DNA of 64,000 nucleotides from Skeletonema marinoi (GCA_030544225.1 CM060494.1:1798001-1862000), one strand, 5' to 3'. Shown: positions 9,783 through 20,066, counted from the stretch's first letter. The notes: generated by a model from the letters alone, not told the origin. Translations and numbers: made by a program.

Positions 9783-11099
9783 ATGGTTTCCTCAGACACT
9801 CTTCATGCCGTGAGCGGCAGCAAGAAGAATAAAGTCTCAACTGAACGGTATTACTACACTTCCAATCAAATATTCGAACAAAGCCTAGATATCTATCGGC
9901 CATCATCGCCTCCTTCTCCTTCATCGCCGCCACCGCCAGTGGTGACATTAGTCGTTGGCTCGGCATGGTTAGGCCATAGAGCTGTTATCTACTTAGGATG
10001 CAGTTGGTGGAATAGCTCCGGTCCAAAAACAATCGCTAAACTTGGCTGTACATGTGTTTGTATTCGGCATAGGGGTGCATTCCCAAAGACCTTTTCTCCA
10101 CTGTCGATTCTATTTGTGTCAATCATGGTGGGGATATTGATGACAGTGCTAAATTGGTTCATTGGAACTGATGGATGGACAGATTTGGAGGAGATTATTA
10201 CAACACATGTTGGGGTGGAAGCGGCAGATTTACCTTTAGGACAAACGAGTGCATTCATCTTGACCTTTTTCTTGGGATTGCTTGCAATGGAATTGGCAGG
10301 GAATGGTTCAGCTTCTTTTGACCAAATGCAAAATGATGTTATGGACGCTCTGGCGTATGTGGAGAAGAATAAGAAAAGACTTGGACTCAACATTTCCAGT
10401 GAGCTTCCAATCATCTTTGGTGGGTACAGTTCCGGGGGCCATGTGGCTAGTTGTTGTGCACAAGAACCAGATCTATGGAAACAACGCAATCTACCTTCAC
10501 CCGATATCTACTGCGAATCACTCTTGTACATTTCACCAGTTCTGTCTACCAAGCCTTATGTAGAGATGTGTAGAAAGATATCATCGATGTCTTCATCATC
10601 TTTATCAACGATGTCGCCTTCCCCTTCGATGCCATCTTTGTCACCCTCAGACGGGTCTCAATCAAATGATCAGAATGCAGCAAGAAGAGCACTTGAGAAT
10701 TCATCGTCTTCTATATCGTCAACTGCATCATTATCATCATTGCATTCTACGTCTTCTCCTCCCACATGGTTGACTTCCGAATTAGTAAAGGCAATTTTCG
10801 GTCATGCTGCAGCTCAAACGCCCTCACCAATCCACACCTACCACAAGTCACCCTCGCTGCCAACCACATTTGTTGGGTGCAGAAACGAAATGTTTGGATT
10901 GAAGTGGTTAGATTTGTTCTTTTGCTCTCCGACCTACAGTGAATTGTTGAAGAATATAGGAATTGATAGTAGATATGTTGCCGTGGAATCTGATCACTGG
11001 AATATTCTAAATAGTACAGTCTTAAGTGACGCATTGGACGAGGAGATTAGGTTGGTACAGATGAGGAGGCATAGAAAAAAGAGTTCAAAGAAGAAATAA
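9783..11099 (+). CDS. Membrane-associated alpha/beta hydrolase
   Basis: The protein is 438 aa from ATG 9783, chosen because an earlier in-frame ATG overlaps the divergent gene. The nucleophile elbow GGYSSGGHV (about residue 212) follows the G-x-S-x-G pattern, and ESDHWN near 405 is a plausible catalytic His region. Residues about 105-128 and 155-175 are hydrophobic and could anchor it to a membrane. A Ser-rich insertion (about 265-325) lies before the C-terminal part of the fold. The fold includes esterases, lipases and deacetylases; the substrate cannot be inferred. It converges on the FAD monooxygenase, with only 61 bp between the stop codons. Confidence 0.7.
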   Translation: MVSSDTLHAVSGSKKNKVSTERYYYTSNQIFEQSLDIYRPSSPPSPSSPPPPVVTLVVGSAWLGHRAVIYLGCSWWNSSGPKTIAKLGCTCVCIRHRGAFPKTFSPLSILFVSIMVGILMTVLNWFIGTDGWTDLEEIITTHVGVEAADLPLGQTSAFILTFFLGLLAMELAGNGSASFDQMQNDVMDALAYVEKNKKRLGLNISSELPIIFGGYSSGGHVASCCAQEPDLWKQRNLPSPDIYCESLLYISPVLSTKPYVEMCRKISSMSSSSLSTMSPSPSMPSLSPSDGSQSNDQNAARRALENSSSSISSTASLSSLHSTSSPPTWLTSELVKAIFGHAAAQTPSPIHTYHKSPSLPTTFVGCRNEMFGLKWLDLFFCSPTYSELLKNIGIDSRYVAVESDHWNILNSTVLSDALDEEIRLVQMRRHRKKSSKKK

Positions 11100-11160
11100 A
11101 ATTGATGTTATTGAAATCCAATCTACATATATTCTACTACATAAACTACGTGTTTTCTTC

Positions 11161-12738
11161 TCAAAAGCCAATACAAACGCATCCTACATCCTCTTCTGCG
11201 AAAGTTTTTGTCTTGGAGAGTTCCATCTCAATACTGTCACACGCACCACTACCGGGGATGACTGGCCGTGCAAGACATCTCGCTGGCTTCGGGTAAGGCT
11301 TCAGCTCCTTGATCATGTCAGAGACGAAGCGGCTATTGGATTTATCACCAGTGCACAGTTCTCGAATCATCTTTGATGCAGACATGAACTTGAAATGCGT
11401 TTGCCGTGCCCAGCAGGTGTAGCGAGAGTTGCTAGTTGCACCTTGGCCATACTTGCGTGATTTCTTGACAAGCGCAGTGTTCTCCTTACGTCTCTTATAA
11501 GAGTCGAAGCCAAGGAGTGCCCAATCGATGCTTGGGGACTTTTGGCTCTTGCTGTTGCTACTACTGCTTTTACCCATGATTGCAGTTGCTAAACGCATAG
11601 CAGCAACATAACCATCCACCATCGCCTTATTGCTACCCTCACCCCTCAAGGGATGATAATAGTGTGCAGCATCTCCTAGGAGTGCTACTCTACCATCCAC
11701 GCTTGGCAAATTATTGGCTCGGTCAAATACAGCTGAGCGATTTATGTCTGCTGTTGGTGTGAATTCTGAAAAGAGTTTCAAGATCTTGCAGGTCGATGGT
11801 ATCTTGTCAACTAGTTCTTGCTTCTCAGTTTCGTCCAATACTTTCCCTCCACGACGTATCAAGTCGGCATCAGCATTAGATGTTTCACTCTCAACAAAGT
11901 ATGACCAGCTGTAAACATTCTTTGATACTTCATTGGCATAAAAGCTCCCAGGATTTTGATTAGTACCGAGGACAACCAGGCCGACGTTGTAGCCTTGCAT
12001 TTTTCTGCTGGCAGCGATGTGTAAAAGCTCTTGTTCCAAGGCACTGCCTGGTCTCACAGTGGTAGTACCCCACCAAGCTTCTTGATTGGTGAAGTTCAAG
12101 GCGCTGCCTTCGGATCCTTCTTGCATGCATTGTCGTATGTATGAATGCACACCATCGCAAGCCAGTAGAGCAGAGCCTTTCACCTTCATGCTGTTGTCCA
12201 ACTGCACTTGAACAAAGTTACCAATCATCTTCTTATATCCCGTGACGGCTATACCGCAGCGTAGGATCCCATAAGGCGAATCTTTGATGCGACCGTGCCT
12301 ATCAATCAAACCAAGTGCTTCCAATAAGATGTGCTGCAGCTTGGAACGGCTGGCGAAACCAAAGTTTCTCTCACCAGTTATATGCCTTTTTCTCTCGCTC
12401 ATTTCCTTGAAGCGTAGCGTGTTAATATGTTTGCCATCCATATTTGATACATCAATATACTCGTATTGCTTCATTGCGGCATCGAGTCTGCGGTATAATC
12501 CCAGTTCTTTCTCGAGTATTTTGATGACAGATGGAGACATGTCGATGCCTCTCCCGGCATCCGAGCATATCTTGTCGGACGCGTTTTGTTCATAGATGAC
12601 AAATGGTACGCCGTATTTTTGTAGTGTAAGTGCAGCAACGAGCCCGGATGGCCCTGCTCCGGCAATAATCACTGGTAGTGGTTGAGTAGCATTATACTGG
12701 GGAGACGGTGCAATGCCGTTGCCTTGAAATGAAACCAT
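11161..12738 (-). CDS. FAD-dependent monooxygenase (aromatic hydroxylase-like)
   Basis: The protein is 525 aa from the first ATG in frame; upstream codons are open but start only at GTG. The flavin-binding Rossmann motif GAGPSGLVAAL is near residue 25. The second FAD motif GRVALLGDAAHYYHPLRGEG is near residue 375, as in group A flavoprotein hydroxylases. FAIYEQN-like sequence after the first beta-alpha-beta unit (VIYEQNA) fits. These enzymes insert oxygen using NAD(P)H; substrates range from phenols to ubiquinone precursors and the substrate here is unknown. There is no clear targeting peptide or intron. The C-terminal 130 residues are basic and not typical of a named subfamily. Confidence 0.8.
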   Translation of the reverse strand: MVSFQGNGIAPSPQYNATQPLPVIIAGAGPSGLVAALTLQKYGVPFVIYEQNASDKICSDAGRGIDMSPSVIKILEKELGLYRRLDAAMKQYEYIDVSNMDGKHINTLRFKEMSERKRHITGERNFGFASRSKLQHILLEALGLIDRHGRIKDSPYGILRCGIAVTGYKKMIGNFVQVQLDNSMKVKGSALLACDGVHSYIRQCMQEGSEGSALNFTNQEAWWGTTTVRPGSALEQELLHIAASRKMQGYNVGLVVLGTNQNPGSFYANEVSKNVYSWSYFVESETSNADADLIRRGGKVLDETEKQELVDKIPSTCKILKLFSEFTPTADINRSAVFDRANNLPSVDGRVALLGDAAHYYHPLRGEGSNKAMVDGYVAAMRLATAIMGKSSSSNSKSQKSPSIDWALLGFDSYKRRKENTALVKKSRKYGQGATSNSRYTCWARQTHFKFMSASKMIRELCTGDKSNSRFVSDMIKELKPYPKPARCLARPVIPGSGACDSIEMELSKTKTFAEEDVGCVCIGF

Positions 12739-13405
12739 GGTGCTGCCGCCTGTGATATTATGTTTGCTTATGCTCCTTGCGTCTTCTTCCCTTATGATAG
12801 ATGGTGTGAATGGCTTGAAAGTTGACACTATGGAGCACTACGGATCGGAGAACCCAATTTTGTGGTCTCGGCATCTTTTTTGATGGAACACGAAATAATC
12901 ACATAAATGCGAGATAGCGATCGCGAAAAATGGCAGGTACATCAAAATTTCATAGTCGTGATAAGTACGTTCTCAGGAACGTTTCCTTTCTTGCACATGT
13001 AAACATGTCAACAGGCGGCTGTCGACAGAGAGTATGTACTTCAGTAGCACTGTGCTCTATCTCTGTATGTACGCAGCTGCAGTGGCGTTTTTGATGTACT
13101 CCTCTAGCACCATCAGCTCTCCTCATCAATGTCTTCATCTTCTTTCACAAGAGAGTTTGGGAGCTGAAGGTAAAAAGTGATTTTTGACAACTTCTTCAAT
13201 TGTGTTGCCTTGCAAACTGGAGTACTTCCTACGTACTAATTTAAAGACATAGTGAGCAATCATTCCTAGAGTCCTAGTGAGCGTTTATGAATATTTTGTT
13301 TCTCTGATAATCCCCTTCGATTTTCATCCAATCAACCATTCTGCATTTCCCCATTCCAGCATTTCACACAACATACAGTTCCTGAGACAGGGTGCAAGCA
13401 CACTC
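12739..13405. other. Intergenic region, nothing recognised
   Basis: This is the upstream region of the monooxygenase and the downstream region of the minus-strand PDI-ERV gene. No coding stretch, RNA gene or notable repeat was seen. Confidence 0.45.
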
Positions 13406-15398
13406 TTACAACTTTTTCGGTTTGAATACCTTGTACAACGTAGCATCAATCAATCCCAATGTAGTAAAGGTTCCTCCAATAATAGCACACAAACTAGTCA
13501 AGTAATCGTACCACTTTCGCCCTTCCTTCTGTACCACAACACTCATGGGACTCATATCATACGAAAACCGTGCCTCGGGAACATTCACTTCATCGTAAAA
13601 GACAATTTGGGACTGTTCCAGCATTTGATAGACAGAGATGGAATTCACATCATTGAATGACTCAGCACCACGAGAAGATCCCATGTTGAGATGAGTCGAA
13701 ACCACTTTGATATAATGATGATATGCCTGATGAAACTTTGACGTGATGTATTCTTTGTCATCCATGGGATTGAACTGCTTGTGTTCCTCTGGAACTTGCT
13801 TCAAAATACGCTTCACTTTACGCATGAAAGGGGTCTTTTCCATGTGCGGGGCAAGTTTGGTAATAGGTTCTCCGAACGATAAGTGGTTGACGCGATGGGT
13901 AAGATTTGTCATGGCAGCATTGAGATTGTGATTTACAGACTTGGCCTCGATATGAAAGTTTCCTGGTACGCGATTGACCATGAGATGTCCTGATACTTGA
14001 CATCCTGGGTGTTCTGGGCGGGAGTTTCCTGCACTGGGTTTCATCCTGTTATCGCTTGGGTTGTTTGCCGCCCAGTTTTTGTACTTTTCTTCCATCTCCA
14101 ATTTGCGCTTTGTGTATCCTACGAGTGCATCCACGGTACGGTCCATTTTGTAATCGGGGAGAATCATCTCTTTATTCTTGTACCAACGCAGGGTTGGGAA
14201 TGCCATGACTTTTTGATCTTTGCATAGTTGGGGATAAGTGACGCAATTAACCTTACCGACACCCACGGGCATTCTCAATTTGTGCACTTCCTCACCGAAC
14301 TTTTCCCAGGTAGGGTGAAGACGTTGACACCAGATGCACCATCTAATATTTGTGATTGTGTGTAATTGCATTGTGTGTAGTGTGTAGGGAAGAAAGCAAG
14401 AGATTGGAATGTTGTAACAGAAAATGTTGGTCAGCAAATTGTGTACACATAGAGCAAACGAGCCACAGTGATCAATAAGCAATACAACAACACTTACGGA
14501 GCATACATATCAATAAAAGCCATCTCATGCTCATTCAAAAACTCTTGAAAATTATCCGGTGTCAATTCCACAGCCTGTTCCCCATCCTCATGCAACTCTT
14601 CCAAAGTCTCTTCGTGTTCCTCATGAACTACCTCACGTTGTTCTCTGTTCCTTCCCGAGAATATACGCCGTTGTCCCTCTTCATCTAGCTGCCACTTTTC
14701 GATATTTTTAGTAACGTTCTGACGGTTGGTCCCAAGTGTATCCCATACGTCGACCGAGACGAAATCACAATGCAAGTCCATGAGGGTAATGTTGAAATTG
14801 AGTCTGATTTGAGGTTGGTCGTTCTCGTCGAGGGTGATGGCTGTGCCCATGGATGTGCGGGCGAAGGCGATGGTTTCGGAGAGGAATAGGATGGTCATTA
14901 CGGCGATGGCGGCGATGGACATCATGGCTCCGAGGCTGGTTGCCTATGTTGTGTGTTTTTTTTTCGATAGTTGTGTTTTATTGCATGTGTTGTATTTTAG
15001 CGAGGTGATAATGAGGTGAAGCAAGCAGGATTTATTGGTCAATATAATAGTGTCAATGAAACGACATGATAAATAAGTAACAATAATAAATTGACAATAT
15101 GCCATTCCAAATGTCCTCCTATTCAATTCATATATCAAGACCTTCGCCCTCGGTCATTTTTCCTAAATGAGGCAGCCTCTTCCTTACTTCGTCTGCCTCT
15201 GTTTTTTTCAACGAGGTAAGCCGTCATAGTAGCATATGCAATTATGATTGCTGCCACTAAATACACTTCACATGTACAGGGCAATAGATCAGGCAACACA
15301 ACACTCACCTCGGTCAAATCTTTGGGCACACGACGATAAAAATCCATGGACGCCATGGCCGAGCGTCGGCCTCCTCCGTGACCGTTTATATTGTTCAT
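13406..15398 (-). CDS. PDI-ERV fusion protein (thioredoxin domain inside ERGIC/Erv41-46 fold), three exons
   Basis: Exons are 15398-15309, 14943-14498 and 14342-13406. The introns are 365 and 155 bp, both GT-AG, and the product is 490 aa. The N-terminal Erv-type segment (DFYRRVPKDLTE) is followed by a membrane helix (IAAIAVMTILFLSETIAF). A thioredoxin domain has its active site restored across intron 2 as APWCIWCQRL. After it comes an Erv41/46-like lumenal domain (HPGCQVSGHLMVNRVPGN) and a C-terminal helix (LCAIIGGTFTTLGLI). Plant PDI-C proteins have this layout and cycle between ER and Golgi. It likely assists disulfide formation and cargo sorting. The plus-strand neighbour is its divergent paralogue. 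Confidence 0.88.
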
Positions 15399-15680
15399 CT
15401 TTGATGCTAATGTATGCTGCCGAAGTAATAATGCAAGAAATGAGAGTGAGGCACCGTAGTAGTCTCGAAGAGGCTTGGATGCTGCGGCTGTAGGCGTAGG
15501 CTGGTAGATCGTAGGATGGTATTACAAAATGGCGTGGCTGGAGAAAAGCAAGATCTTTTGCAAGAGCCCTCCCCGCATTTTCACGGTTGGCGGAAAAATA
15601 AAATGCGAAGTCCGGCCGCTCCGTATCGTCCGCTTCATGCTCTTCACCCCTACACCATTCTTCATTCAGCGCTCTCTACC
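15399..15680. promoter_or_regulatory. Shared upstream region of the two PDI-ERV genes
   Basis: These 282 bp separate the start codons of the head-to-head paralogues. The plus-strand reading frame happens to remain open back to 15516, but sequence before 15681 does not resemble the paralogue's N-terminus, so the start at 15681 is preferred. No element is recognised. Confidence 0.4.
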
Positions 15681-17105
15681 ATGTACGGAGACATCAGCGG
15701 CTACCAATCCACAGGTGGTGGTGGCGGAGGCCGCCGACGACCGCAAGTAATTGGTACTGCCGACTTTTACCGTCGGCTGCCTTCGGAAATGAAAGAGTCC
15801 ACCAAGATCGGTATCATCATGTCCTTCATAGCCCTATTCATAATGATTGTACTCTTTGTGTGTGAGACTTTTGCCTTTCTAAATCGAAGTATCAACGCCA
15901 ACGTCGCAGTCGACGGCAACGCCGAACAATTTCTCCAGGTAAATTTTAATATAACACTGTATGACGTCCATTGCGAGTTCGTAAGTGTAGACGTCTTGGA
16001 TACACTCGGTACAAACATGCAAAACGTTACCAAGGATATCAACAAGTGGAATTTAAACCAGGAGGGATCTGTGGAGAAATTTCATGGGAGGAACCACCAA
16101 CAACAAAAGATTTCACATGAACATCATTCTCCACAAGAATTGCAAAAGCAACAACAGATGAGGGAAGAGGGGCTGTTAGAAGCAGTGGATCTAACATCGG
16201 AAAACATTGAGGATTTTCACAGCAAGAACGAGTTGGTATTCATTGACTTCTTCGCTCCATGGTGTGTTTGGTGTCAGCGATTAGCTCCCACTTGGGAAAA
16301 GTTTGCACAAGAAGTGAATTGGCAACATTTGGATGTGGGCATTGGGAAAGTCGATTGTGTTGCGCATGATGACTTGTGCAAAGAGGAGCGTATTATGGCT
16401 TTCCCGACATTACGATGGTATCAAGAGGGAAAGGCAATTATGCCAGACTATAAAGGTGACCGATCTGTTGGGGATTTATTGGAGTATGCCAAGAAGAAGA
16501 TTGATGCATATGAAGATGATGAATATGGTGATGACGAGGAGGAACACCATCCTGGATGTTTGGTTGCTGGTCACTTGATGGTGAATCGAGTTCCTTCTCA
16601 CATTCGTATGGAAGCCAAGTCGGTAAATCACGAGCTCAACTCAATGATGACCAATTTGACACATCGTGTAAATGACTTTTCATTTGGGACGCCTGAAGGG
16701 CTCTTCATGTCACAATTACTACATGTATTACCATTTGCCAATGCCATCCCTGAAGCAGAAAAGAGGAGCAATCCATTGAAAGGCAAGTTTTATCCTACTT
16801 ATCACTTTCATCAGGCATTTCATCATCATATGAAAGTGATCAGTACACATGTACCATTCTTGTTTTCGTCAGGCCTTGTGTATCAAGTGTTGGCAGAGTC
16901 ACAGCTGGTCATATACGAAGAGATGGAAATGCCCGAGATTAAGTTCATCTGGGATATGAGTCCCATGAGTGTGTATTTGGAAGAGGAAGATCGATATTGG
17001 TATGATTATGTCACAAGTTTGTTTGCTATTATTGGAGGAACATACACTACTTTGGGATTGATTAATAAGGTGATTCTGAAGATTTTCAAGCCCAAGGCAT
17101 ACTGA
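15681..17105 (+). CDS. PDI-ERV fusion protein, intronless paralogue
   Basis: The product is 474 aa in one exon with the same architecture as the minus-strand neighbour. It has an Erv-type N-terminus (TADFYRRLPSEMKE), a membrane helix, a lumenal segment, a thioredoxin domain with APWCVWCQRL, an acidic linker (YEDDEYGDDEEE), an Erv-like domain (HPGCLVAGHLMVNRVP) and a C-terminal helix near LFAIIGGTYTTLGLI. Both active-site cysteines are present. It lacks the two introns of the sister gene, and the linker between thioredoxin and Erv parts differs in length and composition. It likely works in the early secretory pathway; whether the copies are redundant cannot be told. Confidence 0.88.
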   Translation: MYGDISGYQSTGGGGGGRRRPQVIGTADFYRRLPSEMKESTKIGIIMSFIALFIMIVLFVCETFAFLNRSINANVAVDGNAEQFLQVNFNITLYDVHCEFVSVDVLDTLGTNMQNVTKDINKWNLNQEGSVEKFHGRNHQQQKISHEHHSPQELQKQQQMREEGLLEAVDLTSENIEDFHSKNELVFIDFFAPWCVWCQRLAPTWEKFAQEVNWQHLDVGIGKVDCVAHDDLCKEERIMAFPTLRWYQEGKAIMPDYKGDRSVGDLLEYAKKKIDAYEDDEYGDDEEEHHPGCLVAGHLMVNRVPSHIRMEAKSVNHELNSMMTNLTHRVNDFSFGTPEGLFMSQLLHVLPFANAIPEAEKRSNPLKGKFYPTYHFHQAFHHHMKVISTHVPFLFSSGLVYQVLAESQLVIYEEMEMPEIKFIWDMSPMSVYLEEEDRYWYDYVTSLFAIIGGTYTTLGLINKVILKIFKPKAY

Positions 17106-17300
17106 TGTCAACATGGAAATATCAACATGGAAATGAATATAGTCAATATTGATGATGAAAGATGAAAGAGCTTGATGCATAAGGCCATTCAGGGAAAGAA
17201 GTAAGAATGTATGGATACTTTGCTTTTCTTCTACACAACATGAATTCAATACGACCATAAGCTACTACTGTTATTTTCATAGTAAATCACTGTTTATCTC

Positions 17301-17933
17301 TCAAGCTACAATGATCTTGGCCTTCTTAGGGCCACCCAACATCTCCACAGTGGCAGCAGCAGCGACCAAGAAGTTAGGCACATCCAAATCAAAACTGCTA
17401 GCGGCCCATCCATCTACAATGAATCGTTGATCATCCTCTTGGGGCTCCAAAGTCTTGTTCTCTACCAAGTTAATCAATACTACCTTCTCTTCATGTGATC
17501 CATGGTGCATCTCGATGAAACCTCCTGCTTCCTTCACAGCTTGGGCACCCTGGTCGGCATCGAACTCTGGTCTGGGATATCCCATATCATCGAATCGGCC
17601 AGTCAGCCATAGCTTGAAGAAGCCACATCCCATCATATCTGATGAGTGGTCACCATGAACAGATGGAACGTGTCCCTTAGCGGCCACCTCCTTGGTGATT
17701 GCCTTCAATCCCTCAATAGAAGTGGTATGACGGTTGTGTGCAATGGCATAGATTCCTCCGGCCATCTTGGGTCCAGCCATTGCCTCGTTGTCGGATCCAC
17801 GTCCATCAACGCACTTGAGAATGCCCTTGGGGCAGACATCGACCATACCATCCATATCAGCGGCCTTGACGATTTCTGCCTCCCATCCTCGGCCTTCGAG
17901 GACGCCAACAATGTCTTCTGGTGTAAGTGGCAT
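17301..17933 (-). CDS. CDCA: Cadmium-type (zeta class) carbonic anhydrase, single domain
   Basis: The 210-aa protein hydrates CO2 to bicarbonate and can use Cd or Zn. It closely matches the repeat domain of Thalassiosira weissflogii CDCA1 as I remember it: ILKCVDGRGSDN, GGIYAIAHNR, HGDHSSDM, GCGFFKLWLTGRFDDMGYPR and MLGGPKKAKI. The metal ligands Cys41, His93 and Cys103 keep the known C-x51-H-x9-C spacing. There is no signal peptide: translation begins almost at the domain boundary (MPLTPEDIV), so it is cytosolic unless an upstream exon is missed. CDCA1 carries three repeats; this gene has one. It is the inverted near-duplicate of the plus-strand gene at 18674 and probably contributes to carbon concentration under Zn limitation. 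Confidence 0.95.
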   Translation of the reverse strand: MPLTPEDIVGVLEGRGWEAEIVKAADMDGMVDVCPKGILKCVDGRGSDNEAMAGPKMAGGIYAIAHNRHTTSIEGLKAITKEVAAKGHVPSVHGDHSSDMMGCGFFKLWLTGRFDDMGYPRPEFDADQGAQAVKEAGGFIEMHHGSHEEKVVLINLVENKTLEPQEDDQRFIVDGWAASSFDLDVPNFLVAAAATVEMLGGPKKAKIIVA

Positions 17934-18673
17934 AATGTTTTTTTGGTTTTGTAATTTTATGCAAAAGTTATGCTTTCAAGGAATCCTCCGTCTCGTCGTA
18001 GGCTGACGTTAATGTTCCTCGGTCAGATAACTCGATTCCCTCGTGCGCTTAGTTGATGCACCTGATTGAACCTCAACAAAGCAAAGCGCTGCGTGCTGCG
18101 TGCTGCGTGCTGCGTGCTGCGTGTGTGGATCAGTGGATTCAGTCAAGTTGTACCTAGAAGGCGTTTTTGACGATGTTCGTTCATCGCATGTATGTCTTTC
18201 GCAGCTGGCTTTTTACTGCTTTTTACGCCTTTCTTTTTCCCTTCTGCATGGGGTCAGGGTAGATAGTAACATTTTGATCACACAAGACATTTGTAAGTCG
18301 ATGACGGTACTACCTCGAGCCATTATTCATGTCATAAGTTTTGTTTGTTCTTCTTCTTCCGGAAGAATCGAGATCTGTGTCACAGATTGGTCTTATTGTC
18401 GCGTCATAATGACGTGTTTTGGACAACTTGCGTGCGTCAGCATTACCATGCATCGCTGCTGATGGAGGAAGAAGAACACTGTCACACTTCCTGAACCCAA
18501 GGGTAAGCTCCACGTCATTCCTACGTAGTTTGGCGAACTGCCGGCTCCTTCCCCTCCTCATCAAAACCAACTCCATCCGCTCATAAAACTTACCATTCAT
18601 CCATTCAACGCAACTGTACTTATTGCGCAATTGTCACCATAATCTATCGTAACCCAAAACAAAAACAGTCACC
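17934..18673. promoter_or_regulatory. Bidirectional CDCA promoter region with TGACGT cores and a GCTGCGT tandem repeat
   Basis: This 740-bp region lies between the two divergent carbonic anhydrase genes. TGACGT cores occur at 18004-18009, 18410-18415 and inverted at 18512-18517, with related GCGTCA at 18401 and 18434. TGACGT is the core of the CO2/cAMP response elements described for a Phaeodactylum carbonic anhydrase gene; whether it works here is inference. A 7-bp unit, GCTGCGT, repeats about five times at 18088-18122. No gene is supported inside the region. Confidence 0.5.
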
Positions 18674-19393
18674 ATGTCTTCACTAGTAGGAACAGCCACA
18701 TTGGCCGCGCAAAAGTTCATCGATTTGATCACCCTCAAAGCATGCAGGGAACCCAAAGAAACTCCTCTAACACCAGAAGACATTGTTGGCGTCCTCGAAG
18801 ACCGAGGATGGGAGGCAGAAATCGTAAAGGCCGCTGATATGGAGGGTATGGTCGATATCTGCCCCAAGGGCATTCTCAAGTGCGTTGATGGACGTGGATC
18901 CGACAATGAGGCAATGGCTGGACCCAAGATGGCCGGAGGAATCTATGCCATTGCACACAACCGTCATACCACTTCTATTGAGGGATTGAAGGCAATCACC
19001 AAGGAAGTGGCCGCTAAGGGACACGTTCCATCTGTTCATGGTGACCACTCATCAGATATGATGGGATGTGGCTTCTTCAAGCTATGGCTGACTGGCCGAT
19101 TCGATGATATGGGATATCCTAGACCAGAGTTCGATGCTGATCAGGGCGCCAAGGCTGTGAAGGAAGCAGGAGGTTTCATCGAGATGCACCATGGATCACA
19201 TGAAGAGAAGGTAGTATTGATTAACTTGGTAGAGAACAAGACTTTGGAGCCCCAAGAGGATGATCAACGATTCATTGTTGATGGATGGGCTGCTGGCAAG
19301 TTTGATTTGGATGTGCCTAACTTCTTGGTCGCTGCTGCTGCCACTGTGGAGATGTTGGGTGGCCCTAAGAAGGCCAAGATCATAGTGGCATAA
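18674..19393 (+). CDS. CDCA: Cadmium-type (zeta class) carbonic anhydrase, single domain with N-terminal extension
   Basis: The protein is 239 aa. Residues 31-239 are nearly identical to the minus-strand copy, including metal ligands Cys70, His122 and Cys132 at the same spacing. Differences are a handful of substitutions (for example EDRG for EGRG and AAGKFDLD for AASSFDLD). The first 30 residues (MSSLVGTATLAAQKFIDL...) are unique to this copy. They do not look like a classical diatom plastid bipartite signal but might affect location. The identical orientation-reversed neighbour indicates a recent inverted duplication or ongoing gene conversion. Confidence 0.95.
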   Translation: MSSLVGTATLAAQKFIDLITLKACREPKETPLTPEDIVGVLEDRGWEAEIVKAADMEGMVDICPKGILKCVDGRGSDNEAMAGPKMAGGIYAIAHNRHTTSIEGLKAITKEVAAKGHVPSVHGDHSSDMMGCGFFKLWLTGRFDDMGYPRPEFDADQGAKAVKEAGGFIEMHHGSHEEKVVLINLVENKTLEPQEDDQRFIVDGWAAGKFDLDVPNFLVAAAATVEMLGGPKKAKIIVA

Positions 19394-20066
19394 GAGCTCG
19401 ATGATTTGGTAGCTACAATTTAATCTTATTATTAACTTGTATATATTATGACACAAACGCATTTGGAGTCAAAATGCATTTGAGTGCACCTAAATGCATT
19501 CAGGTTTTGACGAAATCACAAATGAAATGCGTAGATGAATTTGAGTGTGTACCCGAATGTATTGAATGCATTTGAGGCCCAAATCTAAATGCATCTGGAA
19601 CCCAAATGCAATTGGGACGAGTACACAAAAAATGTAATTTCGATTCCAACTCTATTGGGTTGCTTTAGCAACAGTATGGCAGCAAATAGTTTGGAAAATA
19701 TGATGTGTAAAAGCAAAGCACAGATTATCTCCTCCGTCGACACAGTTTGCACCAACACAACACAAAGCCGCATCAAACACAGAAAGAGAGAGAGAGCGGA
19801 GAGGGAGCTTTGTAACAGAGTGTTACTTCTGTAACAGACACCCTTCCCCTTCTCCCTGTTCTCCCTACGCACTTTCCCACTCTCAAATTTTTGAATTTTG
19901 GCGCTTCTCGCTTCATGCACATCGCATCCAAGCCAAGCCAAGGGCACTTACTTTATCATTGAGGTGTTTGCTGGTAGGGGGACGTTGTTGCTTGGTGGTA
20001 CAATAGTGTTGTCGTCTACGCCGCATCATCATTGATAGCTGCATTAGCTGTCATTAACATCCAAAA
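19394..20066. other. Intergenic region with degenerate AATGCATTTG repeats
   Basis: No gene is seen. Between about 19455 and 19615 the decamer-like motif AAATGCATTTGAG and variants (AATGCATTTGAGTGC, AAATGCATTCAGG, AATGCATTTGAGGCC, AAATGCATCTGG, AAATGCAATTGG) recurs at least six times in the 3' flank of the plus CDCA gene. The rest is the presumed promoter and 5' UTR of the next gene, with a GAGA-rich tract at about 19785-19800. Confidence 0.6.

Noticed and set aside
15516-15680. N-terminal extension of the plus-strand PDI-ERV protein
   Set aside because: The frame is open, but the sequence has no counterpart in the paralogue, whose N-terminus aligns with the start at 15681.
17646-19048. Long open frames opposite both CDCA genes
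   Set aside because: They mirror each other because the genes are duplicates; they are antisense shadows.
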